From the NCBI GenBank assembly GCA_001931905.2, contig MSJI02000748.1, positions 62,001 to 126,000 on the forward strand: DNA of 64,000 nt, given 5' to 3'. This DNA is from Cladosporium sp. IMV 00045. Lineage: Eukaryota > Ascomycota > Dothideomycetes > Cladosporiales > Cladosporiaceae. This document shows, one piece after another, positions 56,703-64,000 of the stretch (the stretch's first letter is position 1; each line of letters starts with the position of its first letter). Made by a program: the position numbers and the translations under genes. The notes under the pieces were generated by a model that was given only the letters and a program-made list of their open reading frames with translations, searched no databases and had not been told where the DNA came from.

Positions 56703-57976
56703 GATGAGAGATGGTTCGTGAAGAGTGTGTTACTACGATCGCGAAACAGTCCTTATACTGCCATATACATGCGTGCAAGAGGAGTCCTCTTTATTATTTC
56801 CGCGGACGACAAGGAGCCTAGGCCAGATGACCTCGCCTCGCAGTGAGACTGGGGTGTGTTGCGGGGATGATGGACCGAGGCACATGTGAGAGCTTGATGT
56901 CTCTGCAGTCGGGGTTCAGCCCCGGCTATGACTATCGCCTCGCAATGGACATGTATGTGTATTCTGGAGGACTGTCGAGAGACTGCAATCATGGACCAGA
57001 AGTAATGGTCGATTCAGTGGTCGATTCGTCCGCAAGCGTCACGACGGGGATACTAACCATGAGCTGGAGCCTCAGCTCAGCCGAGCGTTCTCCATGCAAG
57101 TACTCTCGCTCCATTTCGACCGCGAGTTGCGATTCCTCAACTTAAGGAAGAATAAGTGAAAGCCTCAAACCAGCCATTTCATGGGTATTCTTCAATTTTC
57201 ATACATTTCACTGCTGCTAAAAGCAACAACGCACCTCCACCTCGACCACATCTTCCCTGCTATACACGTCAAACAAACTGGGTAGTAGTGTTTCGCACGC
57301 GCGCCATTCGCCATACCCAGAGCCTGAAAAGAAAGCAGGGCCACCCACAGATACTCTCTCTGGCAAAAAAAGCAGCCAAAAGCGCAAACTTCTATCACAC
57401 GTCCGCAAGGACTCGTAGGTTTTTGTGTTGATCTTTCATTAGCGAGCAGCGCCAGGAAAAGCCACCTCGCTCGTCTCGCAAAAAAAGGCAAGATCCCCTA
57501 AACGCCTCGCATCAAAGCATTAAAACCGCCAGACAAAAATAATAGAGCAAAAAACAGTCAAGCATGGCGTCCGTCCGTTTTCCCCCATCCAAGTAGAAAA
57601 GTCGAGAGCTTCCTTTCAAGAAAAACGCCGGAAGCCGTTAGAAAGATTTTGTTTTTGACAGTAACGTCCAGTTTTGCACAGCGGGAGGCTGTGCGGGTAT
57701 AAGTGAAAATAACGATGATGTCCAGTTGGAGTGCGCGTATACAGAGGCGCGTTTAATGACAGATTTTTTTTTGATTTTTTGTTGCTTTTTGTTTAGATGG
57801 CCGTTTGTCTGAGCAGTGGCAGGGGTGGTGATGTCGCACCATTGCAGTGGGGAAATTTGGCGCTTTTGCATTCTGTGGCGACTTTCAAGGAGGATCTGAG
57901 GACCTCCAGCTGAGTAGTGCTCCATCGCGAAAACTCGCGCTTAATACCTGGTGGGTACCCTCTTCGACCGAGATAT
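56703..57976. other. Intergenic, nothing recognised
   Basis: Promoter of the acyl-CoA dehydrogenase gene and 3' flank of the Med19 gene, with T-rich tracts near 57765-57795. Short ORFs lack support. Confidence 0.55.
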
Positions 57977-59122
57977 CTAGGCAAGGTCGGCTCGTTTTCT
58001 ACGTTTGCCAGCTGAGCGATCGTCCACATCTCCAGTCGAGTAGCCGTCATCCTCGTAGCCTTCGTAGCTACGATCATCATATCTTCGTTTCTTACTCGTC
58101 CGCTCCGGACGCCCCGGGATGTTTCTGGGCGAGGCTGGCGCAGAGTTCCTGACAGAAAAGCCTGCATTGGTCTTGAGGAAGTTACTTGTCGCGTTCTTCG
58201 GCGGGCCAGCACCAGCCGCGACAGAAACCTTTCCGCCATCGTCCAAACCGAGCGAGTGTCTCCAGCGGTCATGTTCCACCTTAGGTAAGCGACCAGGTTT
58301 GAATGATAGTGCCGCATCCAAGTTTGCGAGCATGTCGTTCTTCGCGGGTCCTTCAAGATCAGCTGTCGGGTTTTGCTCCTGCCACAAAGTCGTTCCGTTC
58401 TGGGTCAGTGAGTCCCAGGCGGGATCAATGAGACCTTCGAGCTCCTTTCTGCTCTCGGTGGCCTTGTTGCGGCCTTCCAGATTCAGATCCTTCAACTTGC
58501 CCTCGTAGCTTTTACGAAGCTTATTAATCTTCTCGCCCGTGACGGGATCCTTGCGTTGCACTGACGCCTGAATAGCCCGCAGGTCGTACAGCTCGAGCAG
58601 ATCCTGGGTGGGATGCGGTCGCTGTCGCGCGATCGCTAACAAGGGAGTTTAGCCATGCCCTGAGCAAAGACATGCTGAGTGCATAGGGAACTTACGTTGT
58701 GTGGGGAGCTTGAACAGGCCCGGCAGTTTCACTGCCGGCGTAGAGTTCTCGCCCCGATCATGGTCCGACCTTCTGTGCTCCGCCTGCGCATCACCACCCA
58801 TACTCACGTCACCGTCACCATCCCTCCTGACCATCTCTCCACTCTCTGTCGGCGTGCCCTTGCCGCTCTCCACTCCTGCCTCACTGCTCGGTCCTCTGCC
58901 GGTCGTATGTCCGTGGTATCCCGATGTGCTGGGCGGCGTGGGGAATGTGACGCCTCCGCCCTGCTGAAGCGATGAAGATTGCGCATTCCATGTAGGCGAC
59001 ATATGCACCGAGGGCGGCGGCGTGTGCGGGTGCTGCGCAACAAAGGCAGGCTTTGATGCGGGCGGGGAAGGCGGACTGTAGGAGCGTCGCTGGCGTTTGG
59101 GAGAGCGCTCGTCCACGGACAT
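57977..59122 (-). CDS. MED19: Mediator complex subunit 19 (Rox3)
   Basis: Two exons, 59122-58696 and 58635-57977, over a 60-base phase-1 intron; 361 residues. The N-terminus is Pro/Ser/Gly-rich. The conserved core spans the splice (LPGLFKLPTQ joined to IARQRPHPTQDLLELYDLRA) and continues DPVTGEKINKLRKSYEGKLK, the Rox3/Med19 signature. The C-terminus is basic with KKRRYDD and KRRKRADLA, fitting nuclear localisation. Med19 sits in the middle/head interface of Mediator and links it to RNA polymerase II. The start at 59122 gives MSVDERSPKRQRRSYSPPSP; it is head-to-head with the Rad10 gene. Confidence 0.92.
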
Positions 59123-59780
59123 TGAAATGAGCGCCTGGCTGTGGGTGCACTATTAGGGTGCTAGGTTGGTGGATGCCGGATGCGAGATGCGGCGGGTGGG
59201 CAGGTGGGTGACGGGCGAGAGTGAGAAGATGGCGGCCTCACATGCGCTGCACAGTCCGCGGCCGTCTAAAGTCGCGGGATCATCCAGGTAAATCGTCGGC
59301 GTCCAGTGAAGGCGACGTCGATATGGGCGGAGTGCGGATATAGGTGGGTGTTGGGCGGGTGGTGGTGGTGGTGGTGATGGACGAGAGGCAGCGTCGGCGA
59401 ATGGGTGGATGAATGGGTGAGGTTGCAGAGGGCCTGAGAGCCTGAGCCTGGGAGAGGCGAGTGATGAGCGGAGCAAGCGAGCGAGCGAGAGAGCAAGTCG
59501 GGCTGGCGAGAGCTGGCTGGGCTGAGGCTCCGTCACTGGCACAAGCGCAAGCTGAGACTGCATGTAGAGAGAGACCATCAGAGACCCAGATTGGCGGTTC
59601 ACGGCGAGGCCCGCTTTGGGCTTGCTTGGCCCGAGCCGCATTAGGCCTAGCGCGGCTCTGCCCTGTCGCTATGCGATCTGATGTTCACTTACATGGGATA
59701 TGTGATGATGACATACTTGGACTTCTTCTGTGAGCTTCGAGCTCCTCTGATACTGTTGTTTCCAGTACAATTCGGCAGCC
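59123..59780. promoter_or_regulatory. Divergent promoter region of Med19 and Rad10 genes
   Basis: The start codons diverge across 658 bases. A minus-strand open frame (59641-59153) is GC-rich, Pro/His-rich and lacks domains, so it is not called. A GGTGGT run lies near 59360. Confidence 0.55.
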
Positions 59781-60992
59781 ATGGCGGATGAAATTGAAGA
59801 TGCCGATTTTGACGCTATCGGCGTACCGCGACCGAGCACTACAGCATCAGCGCCATCCTCACATGGGAGACCCACCGGTACAACTGCCAGACCTGGACCT
59901 GCACTTGACCGAACATCGAACAGCGGACCTCAGAAGACTGGTGTTGTTCAGCCTAAACCACAGGCGTTGGCAAAACGTGCTGGGCCTAGCTCCATCATCG
60001 TTTCGCCACGCCAGAAGGGCAACCCAATCCTCAACGGCATCAAACAGGTCCCTTGGGAATACGGAGACATCGTCCCGGACTATATCCTCGGAGTCACCAC
60101 GTGCGCTTTATTCTTGAGTCTGAAGTACCATCGGCTGCATCCCGAATACATATACAACCGCATCAAGCAGCTGCAGGGAAAGTACAGCCTGCGAGTGGTA
60201 CTGGTAATGGTCGATATTGAGAATCACGAAGACCCCCTCAAAGAACTGTCGAAAACCAGTCTCGTCAACAACGTTACTCTGATCCTATGCTGGAGCTCCG
60301 CCGAAGGAGGCCGATACTTGGAGCTATTCAAATCCTTCGAAAACGCCGCACCTACCGCCATCAAACAACATCAGTCCACAAGCTACTCCGACAGGATGGT
60401 CGATTTCATCACCACTCCACGCAGCGTCAACAAAACCGACGCTGTCAGCATAGTCAGTCAATTCGGCTCTGTACGAACGGCAGTCAACGCCAGACACGAA
60501 GACATAGCGAGCATTGCCGGCTGGGGCGAGAAAAAAGTCGAACGCTGGTGCGCCTCCGTCCGGGAACCTTTTCGTATCCAACGAGCGGGCAAGCGCGGCA
60601 TCTCCAAAGAAAATTCACTCGCGAGCCAAGCTGTCTCTCGCTCGCAGACACTCTCTCGTGATGTTACGGGCGTGGAATCCGACTCGCCTGGGCCTGAGAG
60701 CGCTGGGTTGGGGTCGTCCATCTTATCCAGCAGGCCCAAAGATGTCGCAGCGGGGATACCTGATTCCGACGCGGATCGCAGGCCTACTTCGAGGCTGGCA
60801 GAGCAGGTTGATGTCGACGAGTATGCTGACGACGAAGAAGCTTTGACGCATGCAATGACGGCCGAAACTGTACCCACGAAGAAAGCAGAAGAAGCTGTGA
60901 CAGAGGCACCAGCGAAGAAGAGGAAGCCTGACGACGACCCTCTTAGTGACGGTGTCATGGCCGCGTTAAGCAAGCTCAGGAAAGCGGGTTGA
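59781..60992 (+). CDS. RAD10: Rad10/ERCC1/Swi10 subunit of the structure-specific repair endonuclease
   Basis: One exon, 403 residues. The central nuclease-like domain lies at about 79-200 (NPILNGIKQVPWEYGDIVPD, CALFLSLKYHRLHPEYIYNR, VVLVMVDIENHEDPLKEL), followed by a helix-hairpin-helix pair (about 210-262, SIVSQFGSVRTAVNARHEDI, GWGEKKVERW). Family knowledge: Rad10 is the catalytically inactive partner of Rad1/XPF and positions the enzyme for the 5' incision in nucleotide excision repair and for flap removal. A C-terminal extension of about 140 residues, Ser-rich and ending with a basic KKRKPDDD and a short helix, goes beyond the human protein and is common in filamentous fungi. Confidence 0.95.
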   Translation: MADEIEDADFDAIGVPRPSTTASAPSSHGRPTGTTARPGPALDRTSNSGPQKTGVVQPKPQALAKRAGPSSIIVSPRQKGNPILNGIKQVPWEYGDIVPDYILGVTTCALFLSLKYHRLHPEYIYNRIKQLQGKYSLRVVLVMVDIENHEDPLKELSKTSLVNNVTLILCWSSAEGGRYLELFKSFENAAPTAIKQHQSTSYSDRMVDFITTPRSVNKTDAVSIVSQFGSVRTAVNARHEDIASIAGWGEKKVERWCASVREPFRIQRAGKRGISKENSLASQAVSRSQTLSRDVTGVESDSPGPESAGLGSSILSSRPKDVAAGIPDSDADRRPTSRLAEQVDVDEYADDEEALTHAMTAETVPTKKAEEAVTEAPAKKRKPDDDPLSDGVMAALSKLRKAG

Positions 60993-61582
60993 AATAGAGC
61001 GACAGAGATGCGCTAAACATTTACGATGGCACGCACTCGCCCACACTTCAGCCATTACAGACGCAGCATCGATGTGAATTCGTGCTGGACGTACGATGAC
61101 CACACAGATCGCCAGAATGCCATACCAATGCAGCGACTTAGCTGCCGCTTACGACACGCACATCGAATACCGGTGCTAGGGACGAGGACGTGTACTCCTG
61201 TCAGGGGCAGTAACGCCTACATACTCGGTGTCGCTCCAGACGCTCTGTCCAAAAATCGGATGTTCGCGTGGCCCATCCAGGCACGGAAGAAATGAGCACA
61301 TCACGCATGGGATTTATGGCGATTGGGGTGTTCCTACAGAATGCTGAAATCCTATCCAGCAATCTACGGCGCCCACCCATAACAAGTGACAGTTTTCAGA
61401 AAGACGGAATCGAAGGTGAAATCTCCGAAACCAATCCGAAAGGCTTGCAGGAAACTTGGTATCAAAGGGAAAGTGTAGACATCGAGTTGTAAAAAACAAA
61501 ACGCCATCAGACGAAGCACTATTCAACATCTGTATATCCATTCATAAACGTCAAAAAGAAACTCCCAAATCAACCTCTACCT
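60993..61582. other. Convergent 3' region, nothing recognised
   Basis: Holds the 3' flanks of Rad10 and the monooxygenase gene. Plus-strand ORFs of 74-92 codons have no domain. Confidence 0.6.
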
Positions 61583-62728
61583 CTACGAACTCTCAACCGG
61601 ATGAAACCCACCCTTCACAACCCCCTCCCCACTCCCACCAACCTTCCCCTCCCTCCTATCCAACTCCCCCCTCACCCTCGGCAGCACATTCCGTCCATAA
61701 TCAACCATATCGCCAAAATTATCATACCCCCTAATCGAAATCAGATCGCAACCCAAATCGACATAATCCAGTATCGACTCCGCAACAGTCTCCCAACTCC
61801 CCACAAGCGCCGTGCTCGCTCCCCTCGCATTCGTCGCCGTCACGGTCGGATACCAGAGCGCGCGATCCTGCACCTCCCCCCTACTCGCAATATCAAGCAA
61901 GCGCTGCGAGCCCGCGTTCTGCGGCGCCGGCCCTTGCTGCCCTGGCTTGCCTTTGCCCGCCGCGACGTTGGATTGCAGCGCGTCGAGCGTGGCGTGCGCT
62001 TTCGCCCAGGCTAGGGAATCTGTTTCGGCAGTGATGGGGCGGAACGTCACCCAAATCCGCGGCCGGTCAGCACGCCCAGCTTTCTCAGCTTCCGCGTACA
62101 CGCGGTCGATCTGCTCTTTGGTTTCTTTCAGAGGCTCGCCCCACAGGCCGAAAATGTCCGCCAAACCGCCGCCGACGCGGTAGGCTTCCGGCGAGCTGCC
62201 GCCGACGGAGACGGGGATGGAAGAGCCGTTAAAGGGTTTGACGCGGGACTGGAAGTTTTTGAAATAGTAGTGCTCGCCGCTCCAGTCGAAGGGCTCGGTG
62301 GCGGTCCAGGCTTTGCGCAGGATCTGGATGTATTCTTCTAGCCGGGAGTAGCGCTGGTCTTTGAGCAGGAAGTCGCCTTCGCGGCCTTGCTCGATGTCGT
62401 TGCCGCCGGCGATGAAGTGCACGACGGCGCGGCCACGGCTGAGTTGGTCGAGGGTGGCGAGGGCTTTGGCGGCGACGGTGGGGTAGAGGGTGTTGGGGCG
62501 GAGGGCGACGATTACTTTTAGTTTTTTGGTGTGGGCGGCGATGTAGGAGGCGGTCGTGAAGGGGTCGAAGCCGCCGCTGTCGTAGGGTTGGAGGGTGTAG
62601 TTGAATTCGTAGTCGTCTAGGTTGCGCGCATATCGTGCGAGGTAGTCGGGGTCGATGGGAGCGCCTGGGATGGGATTAAGCTCGTTGGAGGCGTTGGGGA
62701 AGGCTAGACTGATGAATTCGACGGGCAT
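61583..62728 (-). CDS. LLM-class flavin-dependent monooxygenase, alkanesulfonate monooxygenase-like
   Basis: One exon; I choose the ATG at 62728 (MPVEFISLAFPNASNELNPI), which starts right at the first beta strand; the frame extends 48 codons upstream to another ATG at 62872 with no domain content. 381 residues. The luciferase-like barrel shows GFDPFTTASYIAAHTKKLKV, ALRPNTLYPTVAAKALATLD, the conserved RAVVHFIAGGNDIEQGREGD and PVSVGGSSPEAYRVGG. Relatives use FMNH2 from a partner reductase and O2 to desulfonate alkanesulfonates or oxidise other substrates. The bacterial SsuD-like look suggests old horizontal origin, as for many fungal LLM enzymes; no partner reductase or transporter is adjacent. 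Confidence 0.85.
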   Translation of the reverse strand: MPVEFISLAFPNASNELNPIPGAPIDPDYLARYARNLDDYEFNYTLQPYDSGGFDPFTTASYIAAHTKKLKVIVALRPNTLYPTVAAKALATLDQLSRGRAVVHFIAGGNDIEQGREGDFLLKDQRYSRLEEYIQILRKAWTATEPFDWSGEHYYFKNFQSRVKPFNGSSIPVSVGGSSPEAYRVGGGLADIFGLWGEPLKETKEQIDRVYAEAEKAGRADRPRIWVTFRPITAETDSLAWAKAHATLDALQSNVAAGKGKPGQQGPAPQNAGSQRLLDIASRGEVQDRALWYPTVTATNARGASTALVGSWETVAESILDYVDLGCDLISIRGYDNFGDMVDYGRNVLPRVRGELDRREGKVGGSGEGVVKGGFHPVESS

Positions 62729-63671
62729 GTTGGGGGATGGGTTTAAGAGTTTTGGTCGAGAGGACAATAGGCTTCTGAGAGCAGTAATGCAAGATATATA
62801 TCCAGGAGAGGTGGACATCTTCCACGATATGTGTAGTCGGGCAAGGGTGGGGCATGGCCAATGGCACGACATCGCTGGTCAATCACGCCTTCGACTTGAC
62901 GACTGCTGCAGCAGTTTGAGGGATTGCGAACGGGCGTTCTCCGTTGGATGGATTAGCAATCTATTTTGTTGCTGATAGACCCTTGGTGTCGGAGGAAAAT
63001 CCATGCATGCTTTTGCCGTATTTGCCGTGACTTCGCTCTCGTGGCATGTCGTTCGTTGCGTTACCGGGGGTTGTCTGCTGGTCAGTAAAATAGGGATGCT
63101 CATTCTTTCTATTATTGGCATGCTTTTCTCAGCTCAGGACCACCGTCCATATTTGAGCGTGTCAAACACAAACCAGGCATTCGATCCAAATATCAACACG
63201 GTAGCTCGATCACTGTTCGAGGCAAACTGAACACATGGGCGTTGACTTGAGCCATGACTGCCTGTATTGCTGCAGCGAGAAGTCCAGCATACTGAGTGCT
63301 TAGCAAGCTACCGGCAAGGATCTTGTAGTCTTCACATGCCTTGTCTTGAGTGATTAGCCACCCCATGTAGCATGTCTGGTATTTGTGACAGTAGAGTAGA
63401 TGGAGTAGGAGAGGGACGCGCTCGGTTTGAGGCAAAACAGGGTTTCATGCTTGCGCCTGAGGCTTCCCATGTGACGTTCGGCTTGTGAACATTGGACTCG
63501 ACCTGGAGCCGTTGCCGCTGTCAATTCTCCATCTTGCACCCAGCTACCAACTGCGATTGTTACATCTACACGTCAACACCAACACCGAGCACACGCGTCC
63601 TTCCTCAACAATATTGAACAAGAGCTGCGAGCTCTGCATCTCCATCCACTGCTTCAACCTCACCAGCAGCC
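62729..63671. other. Divergent intergenic region, nothing recognised
   Basis: Promoter side of the monooxygenase gene and of the last gene in the window. Short ORFs on both strands lack support. Confidence 0.55.
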
Positions 63672-64000
63672 ATGGCGGCGCAACAGATTCAGATCGCCGA
63701 GACGATTCGCGCCATGAAGCTGGCTCTCAAGAGACGGCCAGACGGTACGTCGCAAGCAGAAGCTCCTACACACGAAGATACGCTGACAAACTATCATGTA
63801 GACGTGGAAGACGACGATGCGACACCTACACACACCAATCGCGGCAACAAACTCAAACGCCGCGCCCAGTTCGCCAGAGAAGGCCGCCTTGACTCTTCTG
63901 GCGGTCTTTCCTACCGCAAACAAGTCAACCACGCCGGCTACACGCGCACGACGATCTCCACCAATCCTCCTCTTTTCGATTCTGACGGCGAGCCCGCTTC
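63672..64000 (+). CDS. 5' part of an unidentified gene, cut by the right window edge
   Basis: Exon 1 is 63672-63744 and exon 2 begins at 63802, over a 57-base phase-1 intron (GTACGT donor, GCTGACAAAC branch, ATGTAG acceptor). The visible product begins MAAQQIQIAETIRAMKLALK and continues to an acidic patch (DVEDDDATPT) and a basic region (GNKLKRRAQFAREGRL). The ATG has context CAGCCATGG. About 90 residues are seen, with no family I recognise. The charged, polar make-up suggests a soluble nuclear or cytosolic protein. Confidence 0.7.
   Translation, partial: MAAQQIQIAETIRAMKLALKRRPDGTSQAEAPTHEDTLTNYHVDVEDDDATPTHTNRGNKLKRRAQFAREGRLDSSGGLSYRKQVNHAGYTRTTISTNPPLFDSDGEPA

Noticed and set aside
59153..59641. 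162-codon Pro/His-rich ORF between Med19 and Rad10
   Set aside because: It lies in a GC-rich divergent promoter, with biased composition and no domain.
17777..62728. Sulfur metabolism cluster (APS kinase, SulP transporter, sulfonate monooxygenase)
   Set aside because: The genes are spread over 45 kb among unrelated genes, and the SulP protein resembles vacuolar Vsb1 rather than a sulfate permease.

Overview
The window is nuclear DNA of a filamentous ascomycete (Pezizomycotina). Genes on both strands carry introns of about 50-75 bases with GTRNGT-type donors and CTAAC/CTGAC-like branch sites. The gene set is a fungal housekeeping set (Smt3, Rad10, Med19, Acl4, Gir2, Rtt107, Cus2, Cmc4, APS kinase, Vsb1-type transporter, P5C dehydrogenase). 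A Dothideomycete is my guess; that rank is inference. I see no plasmid, phage, CRISPR or intact transposon.

Layout. 1-11 kb: the edge of an unidentified gene, a GPI-type sorbosone dehydrogenase-like protein whose last two exons are easily missed, an aldo-keto reductase, and a pair of paralogous eight-cysteine tail-hydrophobic proteins (6.2 and 11.1 kb) in inverted orientation around a four-helix membrane protein and a C2H2 zinc-finger protein. 12-26 kb: Cus2/HTATSF1 splicing factor, a large unidentified protein with a degenerate ~130-base tandem repeat at its 3' end, APS kinase, mitochondrial P5C dehydrogenase, and a SulP/STAS/cNMP-domain transporter. 26-30 kb: the largest gene-free stretch. 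30-37 kb: an Ala/Glu-rich PH-domain protein, a UBTD-type ubiquitin-like protein whose start codon forms its own exon, a LYR/DUF1763-type protein, and an internally repeated orphan. 39-48.5 kb: an HMG-box factor, then the head-to-head pair Acl4/Gir2, then the BRCT protein Rtt107/Brc1. 48.5-51 kb: an AT-richer, gene-poor block ending in tRNA-Ile(AAT). 51-64 kb: a nucleoside hydrolase with an apparent one-base frameshift, Cmc4 split into tiny exons, SUMO, an acyl-CoA dehydrogenase ending in a TKL peroxisomal-type tail, Med19, Rad10/ERCC1, an FMN-dependent (LLM-type) monooxygenase, and the 5' end of another gene.

The genes do not form one pathway or a secondary-metabolite cluster. Functional neighbourhoods are small: Acl4 and Gir2 are both ribosome-linked and probably share a 316-base promoter; APS kinase and the sulfonate-monooxygenase-like enzyme both touch sulfur but lie 43 kb apart. 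The best candidates for undescribed biology are the eight-cysteine paralog pair, the internally repeated orphan at 36.4 kb and the tandem repeat overlapping a stop codon at 14 kb. All exon boundaries are my own readings of splice signals and frame, without transcript data.
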